Shown: in pieces, positions 20,309 to 32,972 of the stretch
How the letters are laid out: each line of letters begins with the position of its first letter
Position numbering within the stretch: position 1 is the first letter of the stretch
NCBI RefSeq assembly: GCF_025245835.1
Contig: NZ_JAOBWS010000009.1
Coordinates: forward strand, 123,769 to 187,768
Source: Rheinheimera sp. 4Y26
GTDB taxonomy: Bacteria > Pseudomonadota > Gammaproteobacteria > Enterobacterales > Alteromonadaceae
DNA: 64,000 nucleotides
Direction of reading: 5' to 3'
Translations under genes and position numbers: made by a program
The notes under the pieces: model-generated
What the model was told of the DNA's origin: nothing
Database searches by the model: none
Seen by the model: the letters and a program-made list of their open reading frames with translations, nothing else

Positions 20309-20631
20309 AACCGCTCCAGTTGTTTATGTAGTTCTGCGTTATCCGTGTTGCTGATGTCACCTTTCACCATCAACACACAATCTACCGGAGGTAACTGATG
20401 TTGGTGTAAGCGAAAGCTGTCGCGGGCACAACGTTTGATTCTGTTGCGTTGCGTGGCTAATTTAACACGTTTTTTCGCGATCGTCAGACCAATACGCGGA
20501 ACAGCTAACGAATTAGCTTTACAGAGGATGGTAAACAGGGGAGATGCAACCCGGAACGGGTTTTGGAACACATTGTCGAATTCGCGGGGAGTTAACAGAC
20601 GTAACTCCCTGCTGAAGGTATAGCTGACCAC
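20260..20631 (-). CDS. rnpA: Ribonuclease P protein component
   Basis: RnpA is the protein cofactor of RNase P, which matures tRNA 5' ends. The 123-residue basic protein has [13 protein letters not shown] near the start and the conserved helix [16 protein letters not shown]. The start is GTG at 20631 followed by VSYTF, matching the GTG start known for E. coli rnpA. No strong ribosome site is visible, and it starts 14 nt after rpmH, so translation is probably coupled. Confidence 0.95.
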   Translation of the reverse strand: MVSYTFSRELRLLTPREFDNVFQNPFRVASPLFTILCKANSLAVPRIGLTIAKKRVKLATQRNRIKRCARDSFRLHQHQLPPVDCVLMVKGDISNTDNAELHKQLERLWSKISRQYNATQPKP

Positions 20632-20645
20632 GCAGCGCTTAAAAA

Positions 20646-20816
<171 letters not shown>

Positions 20817-20868
20817 TTATCTGTGTTTTAGTAAAAAACCAAAACGCAGCGATTTCAAAAGAGCGCGA

Positions 20869-20897
20869 ATTTTAAGGACTAAGTACACGCTTGTCAA
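20869..20897 (-). promoter_or_regulatory. rpmH operon promoter
   Basis: On the minus strand a perfect TTGACA (20897-20892), 17-nt spacer and TAAAAT (20874-20869) are followed by a GC-rich start region (TCGCGC). This discriminator is typical of promoters for ribosomal components that are shut down by ppGpp. It lies about 85 nt upstream of rpmH. Confidence 0.8.
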
Positions 20898-20953
20898 TGC
20901 GATCCTTGGTTAAATAACCATCCGATCCTTGAAATAACGCTGATCAACCAGAG

Positions 20954-21169
20954 TTTTCCACAGGCTGACATTTTTTGTTGGATAAAATGTGCATGAATTG
21001 GTCGCAAAGCACTTGATATTTCCGAATCGCCTTGGAAAAAGCTGCGGTATTATCAATTTGAATAATGGATATAAATTCAATAAAAACATCAGCATATGTT
21101 GTTTTTTCTGCAAATGATGCTTTTTTCAGAAAGTCAATATTGCAGTTGTGGATAAGATCAGCCCATAAT
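20954..21169 (+). promoter_or_regulatory. dnaA upstream region with DnaA boxes and candidate promoter
   Basis: The 448-nt gap between rpmH and dnaA holds a perfect DnaA box TGTGGATAA at 21147-21155 and a one-mismatch box TTTTCCACA at 20954-20962. CATAAT at 21164-21169 is a plausible -10 element for dnaA, but the -35 (TTGCAG at 21140) is weak. The box would lie between these elements, which fits the known autorepression of dnaA by DnaA. No gene is supported in this gap. Confidence 0.6.
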
Positions 21170-21231
21170 GCCAACCTTCGCTAAAAAACGCCTGCCTTGC
21201 TAAATACTAATTATTCGGGGCTGTTGGAGAT

Positions 21232-22605
21232 ATGGTGTATCAGTCAGTCTGGCAAAATTGCCTAGAAGCACTGCAGTCAGAATTGCCTGCGCAGCAATTC
21301 AGCATGTGGATCCGCCCTTTGCAGGCCGATAGTTCCCATGACGCTCTCACATTATTTGCCCCAAACCGCTTTGTGCTGGATTGGGTCCGGGATAAATATT
21401 TAAACCGGATCAACGAGCTGATCCACGATTATTGTGGTGATCATGCCCCACGTCTGCGTTTTGAAGTAGGCAGCAGTCAAAAAACCGTCAAAGTGGCACC
21501 AGCGCCGGTTAGCCGCAGTCAAGCTGCGGCAGCTGCGCCAGTAGCAGCGCCGGAAATTCCTGAACCTGCACCAAAAACCATAGTGCGCAGTAATGTCCGC
21601 GCCAATTACACCTTCGATAACTTTGTCGAAGGTAAGTCCAACCAATTGGCGCGCGCTGCTGCCAGTCAGGTGGCAGATAACCCCGGCACTGCGTATAACC
21701 CGCTGTTTTTATATGGCGGCACAGGTTTAGGTAAAACTCACTTATTACATGCAGTTGGCAACGGTATTCTGGCGAAAAAGCCCGACGCTAAAGTGATTTA
21801 TATGCACTCTGAGCGTTTTGTGCAGGATATGGTGAAGGCACTGCAAAATAACGCTATTGAAGAATTTAAGCGTTATTACCGCTCAGTCGACGCTTTGTTG
21901 ATTGACGATATTCAGTTTTTTGCCAAAAAAGACCGTTCACAGGAAGAGTTCTTTCATACTTTCAATGCGTTACTTGAAGGTAACCAGCAAATTATTTTAA
22001 CGTCTGACCGTTATCCTAAAGAGATTGACGGCGTAGAAGAGCGGTTAAAAAGCCGTTTTGGCTGGGGTTTAACTATTGCGATTGAACCGCCAGAGCTGGA
22101 AACCCGGGTTGCCATTTTAATGCGCAAAGCCCAGGAAAATAATATTCGCCTGCCGGAAGAGGTGGCATTTTTTGTCGCCAAGCGATTGCGTTCCAATGTG
22201 CGTGAATTGGAAGGTGCATTAAACCGTATTACCGCCAATGCCAATTTTACCGGCCGGCCTATTACCATTGATTTTGTCCGTGAGTCATTACGCGATTTAT
22301 TGGCATTACAAGACAAGCTGGTCACCATCGAAAATATTCAGAAAACCGTAGCTGAATATTACAAAATCCGTGTCGCCGATTTGTTGTCTAAACGTCGTTC
22401 CCGTTCTGTGGCCAGACCCAGACAAATGGCGATGGCGCTTTCCAAAGAATTAACGAACCACAGCTTACCGGAAATTGGTGATGCTTTTGGCGGCCGCGAC
22501 CACACCACTGTATTGCACGCTTGCCGTAAAATTGAGTCTCTGAAAGAAGAAACTCATGAAATTAAAGAAGATTTTCAGAATTTAATTCGCACTTTGTCGT
22601 CTTAA
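21232..22605 (+). CDS. dnaA: Chromosomal replication initiator protein DnaA
   Basis: DnaA-ATP binds DnaA boxes and opens oriC. The 457-residue protein has domain I ([20 protein letters not shown]) and an Ala/Pro-rich linker (about 90-115). The AAA+ domain has Walker A GGTGLGKT near 162-169 and LLIDDIQF, and the C-terminal DNA-binding domain has [15 protein letters not shown]. The start may be GTG at 21235 instead of ATG at 21232: GGAG is only 2 nt from the ATG but 5 nt from the GTG, and E. coli dnaA also starts with GTG. oriC lies about 11.5 kb away, not beside dnaA. Confidence 0.98.
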   Translation: MVYQSVWQNCLEALQSELPAQQFSMWIRPLQADSSHDALTLFAPNRFVLDWVRDKYLNRINELIHDYCGDHAPRLRFEVGSSQKTVKVAPAPVSRSQAAAAAPVAAPEIPEPAPKTIVRSNVRANYTFDNFVEGKSNQLARAAASQVADNPGTAYNPLFLYGGTGLGKTHLLHAVGNGILAKKPDAKVIYMHSERFVQDMVKALQNNAIEEFKRYYRSVDALLIDDIQFFAKKDRSQEEFFHTFNALLEGNQQIILTSDRYPKEIDGVEERLKSRFGWGLTIAIEPPELETRVAILMRKAQENNIRLPEEVAFFVAKRLRSNVRELEGALNRITANANFTGRPITIDFVRESLRDLLALQDKLVTIENIQKTVAEYYKIRVADLLSKRRSRSVARPRQMAMALSKELTNHSLPEIGDAFGGRDHTTVLHACRKIESLKEETHEIKEDFQNLIRTLSS

Positions 22606-22617
22606 TAGGGAAAGGTT

Positions 22618-23721
22618 ATGCAATTTTACATTGACCGTGACACGCTGCTGAAACCACTGCAAATGGTATCTGGTGCTATTGAGCGCCGTCATACTTTGCC
22701 TATTTTGTCGAATGTGCTGCTGGACGTAACGCCTGAAGCTTTATCCTTAACCGGTACAGATTTAGAAATTGAACTGGTCGCTGCTGTGCCTTTAACCCAG
22801 GTACAGGTGCCAGGCCGTGTCACTATTCCGGCGAAAAAGTTACTGGATATTTGCCGTTCTTTGCCAGAAGGTTCGCCGCTGCATATTTCATTACAAGGTG
22901 ACAACTGTATTGTCAGTACCGGTAAAAGCAAATTTACCTTATCAACCTTAAGCGCCAACGATTATCCGAATCTTGAATCCTGGCAAGGCGAAGTGGAATT
23001 TGATTTAACCCGGGCGCAACTACGCAAGTTATTGGACGACACCGCATTTTCAATGGCGAACCAGGATGTACGTTATTACCTGAATGGTTTGTTGTTTGAA
23101 GTGGATAATGGCACTTTGCGCACTGTGGCGACCGATGGTCACCGTCTGGCATTAAGCTCAATGGAATTGGCTGTGACTGCAGGTCAGCAAAAGCAGGTGA
23201 TTATTCCGCGTAAAGGTGTACTTGAGTTAATGCGGTTGTTAGTCAATGACGATCAGGTGATCCGCCTTGCCATTGGGCAGAACCATATCCGGTTGCTCGA
23301 CAGCCAGTTTAGCTTCAGCAGCAAACTGATTGACGGTCGTTTCCCTGATTATCGCCGGGTGTTGCCGCGTAACAGTTCCAAACAAGTCACAGCCCATCGT
23401 TCGGTGTTAAAAGACGCCTGTGTGCGGGCTTCAATTTTATCGAATGAAAAATACCGTGGTGTACGTTTTACCCTGAGTTCAGGTGAGCTGCAGATAGTTG
23501 CCAACAACCCTGAGCATGAACAGGCTGAAGAAGTCATCGAAGTAGAGTATCAGGGTGATACGCTGGAAATTGGTTTTAACGTGGGTTATGTGTTGGATGT
23601 GTTAAACACGCTCAGTACAGATTTAATCATTATGCATTTAAGCGATGCCAACTCCAGCTCGCTGGTGGAAGGTGTGGGTAATCAGGGCGCCTTGTACGTC
23701 GTGATGCCAATGCGGTTGTAA
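22618..23721 (+). CDS. dnaN: DNA polymerase III beta sliding clamp
   Basis: The ring-shaped processivity clamp. The 367-residue protein matches the family length (366 in E. coli) and starts MQFYIDRDTLLKPLQMV. The conserved ATDGHRLA segment of the clamp and the C-terminal YVVMPMRL, part of the peptide-binding groove region, are present. It follows dnaA by 12 nt with GGAAAGG as ribosome site. Confidence 0.98.
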   Translation: MQFYIDRDTLLKPLQMVSGAIERRHTLPILSNVLLDVTPEALSLTGTDLEIELVAAVPLTQVQVPGRVTIPAKKLLDICRSLPEGSPLHISLQGDNCIVSTGKSKFTLSTLSANDYPNLESWQGEVEFDLTRAQLRKLLDDTAFSMANQDVRYYLNGLLFEVDNGTLRTVATDGHRLALSSMELAVTAGQQKQVIIPRKGVLELMRLLVNDDQVIRLAIGQNHIRLLDSQFSFSSKLIDGRFPDYRRVLPRNSSKQVTAHRSVLKDACVRASILSNEKYRGVRFTLSSGELQIVANNPEHEQAEEVIEVEYQGDTLEIGFNVGYVLDVLNTLSTDLIIMHLSDANSSSLVEGVGNQGALYVVMPMRL

Positions 23722-23733
23722 TTGTTGTAGTTT

Positions 23734-27250
<3,517 letters not shown>

Positions 27251-27262
27251 CTTTGTCGGATC

Positions 27263-27318
27263 TCATCTCTGGTGAAACGGCGTCTCAAAGTCGTGAACTG
27301 CCGTTTCATCTGAGATGA
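27263..27318. repeat. Imperfect 19-bp inverted repeat downstream of gyrB
   Basis: 27263-27281 and 27300-27318 are inverted copies with 17 of 19 positions matching, separated by 18 nt. The hairpin starts 13 nt after the gyrB stop and precedes the real terminator. It could be an mRNA-stabilising 3' structure or a relic repeat element. Confidence 0.7.
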
Positions 27319-27339
27319 ACAGACCAAACGATAGTAAAC

Positions 27340-27370
27340 AAAAGCCCGGTTAATTAACCGGGCTTTTTTT
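27340..27370 (+). terminator. gyrB operon terminator
   Basis: AAAAGCCCGGTTAA is directly followed by its perfect inverse, ending in a T run, about 90 nt after gyrB. The following 27371-27782 (412 nt) has no gene I can support. It holds short inverted repeats (CCTGATTT/AAATCAGG near 27490-27520, GTCATTCG/CGAATGAC at 27666-27718) and presumably the promoter of the next gene. Confidence 0.9.
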
Positions 27371-27782
27371 ATGATTATTCAAAGTGTTATGGAGCCTGCA
27401 CCAAGCAGTGCTGTTTTCTGCTACAAAGCAATGGGTAGCTGTTGCTGATTCTTTTTCCGCAGCAATGTAGCAACCATAACAACCTGATTTTTATCGATAG
27501 TTGTTAAATCAGGCAACTACAGTTGCCATTTGATGTAGCAGAACTCTGCCAGTCGTCACGCCTGTATCTAATTTAGCAAAGTTGAATTGTCGTAATGTCA
27601 GGCCTATGGTTGGCGGGCAGTCAGGGAGCAGACGGCATGTAGTACGACTGGACAGTTGTATGGAGGTCATTCGTTCATCGGGCCCGCTTGTTTTCCATGT
27701 CTTTCATTACCGAATGACGCTGCAATCAGTTGTGCAGAACAGCTGAACCCTTTGCCAATAACGCTGCAAAAGGAGAGTGCAG

Positions 27783-30047
27783 ATGAACAGCATATTTAAT
27801 GAAATCACCGGCGACGATGACGTTGCCACCTTACCTGTTGAAATACAACTGCTCCAACGTGATGAGCACCCTGATTTTGTATCCCTTAAAATCAGTGAAG
27901 ACAGCGCTGAGGAGATCCAGGCATATCAACCAACACCGGATTGGCCTGAGATGCCCAAACCGCAGCTGCCGGAGTTACCCTTACCATACCCGCCAAAACT
28001 ACCGCTGCCAATTAAGGTATGTGCTGCAGTCAGCGGCCGCTACCGTTATCAGCCTGTCGCAAAACCGGGCACTTTCCCGCTGAATCTGCTGAACATCACA
28101 GTACGGATTGATGTAGACCGCTTTTTACCGCAACAACGGATATCCATTGAAGCGCGACGGCTATTTCCGGCGTCCAGTGCGCACATCATAGCGGAAGTCA
28201 CGTCTGATGCATGTCTGGGACTTAATCACCGACGAGTGAAAGCAAACGTTGTGTACCGGCATGGTTCCGCAGCGCTATTACCGGCTGAGCAGCTGGTGTT
28301 TGAAGCTAAAAGAGGCGCTGTGGGCCTGAAGTACGCGAGCTATAAACTGACACTGATTAACGCCGGGACCAGCCGTACTTATCCGCTCAGTTTCTGGTCG
28401 CAGTATTTTGATGAAGTAGAGTTTGAGGTGGATCAGGTGGCTGGTGCCAATAATGTAACCACCAGCTATCAGACGCACAGCCACCCGAACCGGCCGGCCG
28501 ATTTGCCCAATGAAACGTTAAACCTGACCACTGTGTTCCAGCGTGCCGGCTTTAACGCCACCTTGTCACCCCATCCATCAACTATTCCGGTTTCGGCTGC
28601 AGGGGCGAATGCCACCTGGTCTGACAGTGAAATGCACAATGCAATGGTCACCTACTGGCAGCGTTTTGCTGATAAACCTCAATGGGCGATGTGGGTGCTG
28701 TTTGCTGCCCGTCACGATAGCGGTCATGGTTTGGGTGGCGTGATGTTTGATGATATTGGTGCCAACCACCGCCAGGGTACGGCCATTTTCACCAATAGTT
28801 TTATTCAGGATGTGCCGGCAGGAGAGACAAATGCCGCCGCCTGGCGTCAACGGATGGTGTTCTGGACCGCAGTGCACGAGATGGGGCACGCTTTTAATCT
28901 GGCACACTCATGGCAGAAAGCGCTGGGGGTGCCGCAGGGCGCGCCGGGCAATCCGTGGTTGCCTTTGGCTAATGAACCGGAAGCCCGCAGTTTTATGAAC
29001 TATCCGTATTTTGTTTCTGGCGGACAGTCGGCGTTTTTCAGTAACTTCCGTTTCCGTTTTAGTGATGATGAGTTGGAGTTTATGCGCCATGCGCCCCGTA
29101 GTTTTGTGCAGATGGGCAATAACAACTGGTTTGATCAACATGGCTTTGAAGCGGCACCAGCGCACAGCGAATCCGGCTGGCAACTGGAAATACGCAGTAA
29201 CAAGGCAAGGCCTGGTTTTAACTTTATGGAACCTGTCTGGCTGGAGTTGAAGCTGAAAAATATCGCTGAACAGGCGCAGTTGATAGATGAAGATCTGCTG
29301 CAAGACGGCCAGCACTTTAGTTTGGTGATCCAGCGTGAAGGCGGCACCGCAAAATTCTGGCGGCCGATGATCACCCGTTGCCACCAGGCGCACCGCCATG
29401 CGATAACGCCAGGTGCTGCCATATATGGCAGCCATAATGTCAGCTGCACTACCAGCGGCTGGTTAATCGATGAACCAGGCTTTTATCAGGTTCAGGCTGC
29501 CATTGATCTGGGCCATGCCGTGGTGCGGTCAAACCTGTTGCGTATTTATGTTGCGGCAACCGGCTCAGTTGACGAGCATCTGCTGGCACCGGATTATTTC
29601 ACCGAAGATGTGGGGCGGGTGTTGAGTTTTGGCGGAGCTCCGGCGTTAACCGCGGCTACGGACTTGCTACAGGAGCTGGAACAGAAGTGCCCGCAATCAG
29701 CGGCTGCCTTGCATGCCCGCTGGGCATTAAATGCGCCAGCTATCCGTTCGTACAAAACGCTGAGTTATGGCAAAGCAGGGCCGAGTTTTGTCTGTACTGC
29801 TACAGACAGCAAAGCGGCAGAGCGGCTAACAAAATTGCTGACCTCGGACGCGCAGACTGTCGCCAACAGCATGGGCAACATTCACTATTTTGCCGCAGTG
29901 CAGGAGCTGTCGGACTGCTACCGGCGTAACGACGACAAAAAGGCCGCCAAGGCCTTGCTGGAGCATGGGGTGAACAGTATGAAACAACGTCATGTACTGG
30001 CATCGCTGCAAACAGAATGGAGTCAGCAGTTAAAACAGCTGAAATAA
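27783..30047 (+). CDS. Metzincin-like zinc metalloprotease domain protein, function unknown
   Basis: I do not recognise a named family. The ATG at 27783, 8 nt after AGGAG, gives 754 residues; a GTG two codons upstream is less likely. There is no signal peptide or membrane segment. Residues ~50-77 are a proline-rich spacer. A metzincin-type zinc site HEMGHAFNLAH spans 365-375 (Asn replaces the usual Gly at its eighth position), and SFMNY with Met405 could be the Met-turn. The C-terminal ~330 residues look like beta-sandwich then helical segments. It stands alone between the gyrB terminator and the blaI-like gene. A cytoplasmic or non-classically released protease is an inference. Confidence 0.65.
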   Translation: MNSIFNEITGDDDVATLPVEIQLLQRDEHPDFVSLKISEDSAEEIQAYQPTPDWPEMPKPQLPELPLPYPPKLPLPIKVCAAVSGRYRYQPVAKPGTFPLNLLNITVRIDVDRFLPQQRISIEARRLFPASSAHIIAEVTSDACLGLNHRRVKANVVYRHGSAALLPAEQLVFEAKRGAVGLKYASYKLTLINAGTSRTYPLSFWSQYFDEVEFEVDQVAGANNVTTSYQTHSHPNRPADLPNETLNLTTVFQRAGFNATLSPHPSTIPVSAAGANATWSDSEMHNAMVTYWQRFADKPQWAMWVLFAARHDSGHGLGGVMFDDIGANHRQGTAIFTNSFIQDVPAGETNAAAWRQRMVFWTAVHEMGHAFNLAHSWQKALGVPQGAPGNPWLPLANEPEARSFMNYPYFVSGGQSAFFSNFRFRFSDDELEFMRHAPRSFVQMGNNNWFDQHGFEAAPAHSESGWQLEIRSNKARPGFNFMEPVWLELKLKNIAEQAQLIDEDLLQDGQHFSLVIQREGGTAKFWRPMITRCHQAHRHAITPGAAIYGSHNVSCTTSGWLIDEPGFYQVQAAIDLGHAVVRSNLLRIYVAATGSVDEHLLAPDYFTEDVGRVLSFGGAPALTAATDLLQELEQKCPQSAAALHARWALNAPAIRSYKTLSYGKAGPSFVCTATDSKAAERLTKLLTSDAQTVANSMGNIHYFAAVQELSDCYRRNDDKKAAKALLEHGVNSMKQRHVLASLQTEWSQQLKQLK

Positions 30048-30201
30048 TAAGATAGTAAAGTTGCAGTTGCTGCGGGTCGGTGTGGATACGCAGTAACTGC
30101 AGACCTAAGTCCATTCCTCTGCTTTGTTGTTACCTTCTCTGATACCCGTTGTTCAGTTGGGTGTTGTCGAAAATAAAAACAAAATTTCTGTTGACCTACA
30201 T

Positions 30202-30239
30202 GATTACAGGTGTAATCTTAATTGAATTACATCTGTAAT
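30202..30239. promoter_or_regulatory. Tandem BlaI-type operator palindromes
   Basis: GATTACAGGTGTAATC (30202-30217) and ATTACATCTGTAAT (30226-30239) are two copies of ATTACA-N2-TGTAAT with centres 23 bp apart. They resemble the TACA/TGTA half-sites bound by BlaI/MecI repressors. They lie 28 to 65 nt upstream of the BlaI-family gene, next to TTGACC (30191-30196), a -35-like box, so autorepression is likely. Confidence 0.75.
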
Positions 30240-30266
30240 CTATGGCGCAGTCTGAAGGAGTAACAC

Positions 30267-30650
30267 ATGAATAAAGACATTAGTCAGGCCGAATTGGAAG
30301 TACTTAAAGTGCTATGGGCCAGATCACCAATCAGCGCCAATGAGGTAGTTATTGCCCTGGCGGATGCCAGTGCGTGGCATGAAAAAACAGTCAAAACACT
30401 GTTAAACCGTTTGGTGGCAAAAGAGGCGGTGGGTTATGAAAAAGACGGTCGCGCCTATTTGTATTATCCGCTGGTGCAACAGGCTGATTATCAACAAAAA
30501 GAAAGTTTAAGTTTTATTCAGCGGGTTTTGTCGGGCCGTATCGCACCTTTGGTGGCTGGTTTTGCTAAACAGCAAAAGCTCGATGCCAAAGATGTAGCAG
30601 AGTTAAAGCAGCTGATTGCTGACTGGGAAAAGGAGCAAAAACATGACTAA
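30267..30650 (+). CDS. BlaI/MecI/CopY family transcriptional repressor
   Basis: A winged-helix repressor of the family that controls beta-lactamase, mecA or copper genes together with an M56 sensor protease. The 127-residue protein starts ISQAELEVLKVLWARSPISANEVV and has the recognition-helix region WHEKTVKTLLNRLVAKEAVGYEKDGRAYLYYPLV, then a helical dimerisation tail. AAGGAGT precedes the ATG. Its stop codon overlaps the start of the protease gene. No beta-lactamase lies nearby, so the controlled target besides itself is unknown. Confidence 0.92.
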   Translation: MNKDISQAELEVLKVLWARSPISANEVVIALADASAWHEKTVKTLLNRLVAKEAVGYEKDGRAYLYYPLVQQADYQQKESLSFIQRVLSGRIAPLVAGFAKQQKLDAKDVAELKQLIADWEKEQKHD

Positions 30651-31836
30651 TTGGTTGCTCGGGCAATTATTACCACTCAGCCTGCTGCTGGTGTTGCTGT
30701 TACTGCTTCGCCCTCTGGTATTGCGTTTGTTGGGGGCGCGCTGGCAATACAGCCTCTGGGCTTTGCTACCGGCGCTGTTAGTGGTGTCGTTGCTACCTTT
30801 GCCGGCATATAAAGCAGCTGACAACAGCATCAGCCGTTTTCAGATTGGTATCAGTAAACTGAATGCGGATATCAGTGAGAACCTGTATGCCATTGACGGC
30901 CTGATGCTGGTCTGGCTGACAGGTGTGTTGTGCCTCGCTCTACTGCTATTTGTGCAGCAAAGGCAAATATGGGCACAGCTGGCAGTAGCTACTCCTCTGG
31001 TGAACTCTGCTGATATTCCACTTCGCTGTAAACAAAGTGATGGCCAGCATGGTCCATACGTCACTGGTTTGTGGCGGCCGCAACTGTTATTACCAAACGA
31101 CTTTGCGGAACGATTTAGTAAAGAACAGCAACAACTCATCCTGCAGCATGAACTTACGCATGTGCAGCGGGGCGACTTACACGCTAATGGCCTGGCTTTA
31201 TTGTTGCTGACCTTATTCTGGTTTCATCCACTTTGCTGGTGGGCGTATCGCCTGTACCGGCAGGATCAGGAACTGGCTTGTGATGCTGTAGTTCTGCAGC
31301 ATGCCAACGCCAAACAAAAAATTGCTTACAGTCATGCACTGCTGAGTAATGCAGAAACTGCTGCCAAGAACTGGCAGTTACTTACCAACCCTTATGGAGA
31401 TAAACACATGATGAAACAACGTTTAACGCTGTTACAGCAGCAACATGGCTTTAGCAAACCGCTTTTGAGTTTAAGCCTTGTGGTATTCACCGCAGTGCTG
31501 TTATTGCTGCAGCAACCGGTGTTGGCTGGTTCCGGCGACAATGCTGCGCCAATCAGCAGGGTTGAACCTCGTTATCCGCTTGAAGCGGCACAAAACAAAA
31601 TAGAAGGTTATGTGGTGGCACAATTTGATATCAGTGCAGAAGGTAAGGTACAGAATGTGAAGATTCTGAAATCAGTACCAGCTCAGGTATTTGATAAAGA
31701 GTCGGTACGCGCACTGGAACAATGGACTTATGCCAAAACTATGGCCGGTCAGCAGGGCGTGAAGGTGCAGCTTGATTTTGCGATGGATCCAGTTGACTAC
31801 AACATTGAGCGGGTTGAGGTGTCACCGTCAAAATAA
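30643..31836 (+). CDS. M56 (BlaR1-like) membrane metallopeptidase with TonB-like C-terminal domain
   Basis: A membrane zinc protease thought to cleave or inactivate its partner BlaI-type repressor after sensing a signal. From the ATG at 30643, which overlaps the repressor stop, it has 397 residues. Membrane segments lie near 7-29, 37-56, 86-104 and 181-203, with one near 285-302. The zinc site is HELTH at 169-173 with Glu210 in QELACD as third ligand. The periplasmic tail (about 300-397) is not a penicillin-binding domain but a TonB-C-like fold (PRYPLEAAQNKIEGYVVAQFD). The sensed signal is therefore not obviously a beta-lactam. Confidence 0.88.
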   Translation: MTNWLLGQLLPLSLLLVLLLLLRPLVLRLLGARWQYSLWALLPALLVVSLLPLPAYKAADNSISRFQIGISKLNADISENLYAIDGLMLVWLTGVLCLALLLFVQQRQIWAQLAVATPLVNSADIPLRCKQSDGQHGPYVTGLWRPQLLLPNDFAERFSKEQQQLILQHELTHVQRGDLHANGLALLLLTLFWFHPLCWWAYRLYRQDQELACDAVVLQHANAKQKIAYSHALLSNAETAAKNWQLLTNPYGDKHMMKQRLTLLQQQHGFSKPLLSLSLVVFTAVLLLLQQPVLAGSGDNAAPISRVEPRYPLEAAQNKIEGYVVAQFDISAEGKVQNVKILKSVPAQVFDKESVRALEQWTYAKTMAGQQGVKVQLDFAMDPVDYNIERVEVSPSK

Positions 31837-31856
31837 CCGTTATTGATGATTAGCCA

Positions 31857-31892
31857 AAACAGCAAAGGGGCCAGCGGGCTCTTTTGCTGTTT
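31857..31892 (+). terminator. Terminator after the BlaI/M56 pair
   Basis: AAACAGCAAA pairs with TTTTGCTGTTT through a GC-rich top (GGGGCC/GGGCTC), about 20 nt after the protease stop codon. A TATACT element at 31992-31997 further on may be the -10 of the glyQ promoter. Confidence 0.65.
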
Positions 31893-32048
31893 CGGTTACA
31901 GCCTGAGTGCAAATCGAGATAAATTCAATAATTTTCCCGTCATTCCTGCAGAAAATGCCGCGAAGCGCTACAGAAACGTCACGTAAATGGGTATACTTTT
32001 CGGTCATTTTTGCAGGTCTATCTCATTCAGCGAACAGGTGCGCCTTCT

Positions 32049-32972
32049 ATGCACAATTACGATATTAAAACATTCCAGGGATTGATCCTGGCGTTACAGG
32101 ATTATTGGGCCCGTCAGGGTTGTGTCATAGTGCAGCCCCTTGATATGGAAGTGGGCGCCGGTACTTTCCATCCGATGACCTTTTTACGTTCCTTAGGCCC
32201 GGAGCCAAGCAACGTGGCTTATGTGCAGCCGTGCCGCCGGCCAACCGATGGCCGTTATGGCGAAAACCCAAACCGCCTGCAGCACTATTATCAGTTCCAG
32301 GTGATTTTAAAGCCGTCGCCGGCCAATATTCAGGAGCTGTATTTAGGCTCGTTACGTGAGCTGGGTATTGATACCCTGGTACACGATATCCGTTTTGTTG
32401 AAGACAACTGGGAATCACCAACTCTGGGTGCCTGGGGTTTAGGTTGGGAAGTGTGGTTAAACGGCATGGAAGTGACGCAGTTCACTTATTTCCAGCAAGT
32501 CGGTGGCTTAGAGTGCCGTCCGGTGACAGGCGAAATTACCTATGGTTTAGAGCGCCTTGCCATGTACATTCAGGGCGTGGACAGCATTTTTGATCTGGTC
32601 TGGACCGACGGCCCTATGGGTCGTGTTACTTACGGTGATGTGTTCCACCAAAACGAAGTAGAGCAGTCGACTTATAACTTTGAATACGCCGATGTGCCTG
32701 CCTTGTTTGCCGCTTTTGACCAGTACGAAGCGGAAAGTCACAAACTGATTGAACTGGGTTTACCGCTGCCGGCTTATGAAAAAGTGATGAAGGCATCACA
32801 TGCCTTTAACCTGCTGGATGCACGCCACGCTATTTCGGTGACAGAGCGTCAGCGTTATATTCTGCGGGTACGCACTTTAGCCAAGGCCTGCGCTGAAGCT
32901 TATTATGCTGCCCGCGAAAAGCTGGGTTTCCCGTTATGCCGTAACCAGTCACAAGCGCAGCAGGAGGTTTAA
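32049..32972 (+). CDS. glyQ: Glycine--tRNA ligase alpha subunit
   Basis: The catalytic subunit of the tetrameric bacterial glycyl-tRNA synthetase. The ATG at 32049 gives 307 residues (E. coli 303), beginning [20 protein letters not shown]. The class II synthetase motifs around [19 protein letters not shown] and [20 protein letters not shown] are intact. It is directly followed by glyS with no gap. Confidence 0.97.
   Translation: MHNYDIKTFQGLILALQDYWARQGCVIVQPLDMEVGAGTFHPMTFLRSLGPEPSNVAYVQPCRRPTDGRYGENPNRLQHYYQFQVILKPSPANIQELYLGSLRELGIDTLVHDIRFVEDNWESPTLGAWGLGWEVWLNGMEVTQFTYFQQVGGLECRPVTGEITYGLERLAMYIQGVDSIFDLVWTDGPMGRVTYGDVFHQNEVEQSTYNFEYADVPALFAAFDQYEAESHKLIELGLPLPAYEKVMKASHAFNLLDARHAISVTERQRYILRVRTLAKACAEAYYAAREKLGFPLCRNQSQAQQEV

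Noticed and set aside
20910..21174. Two overlapping minus-strand open frames (67 and 76 codons) upstream of dnaA
   Set aside because: They overlap the DnaA boxes and the dnaA promoter region, lack ribosome sites and show no recognisable protein features.
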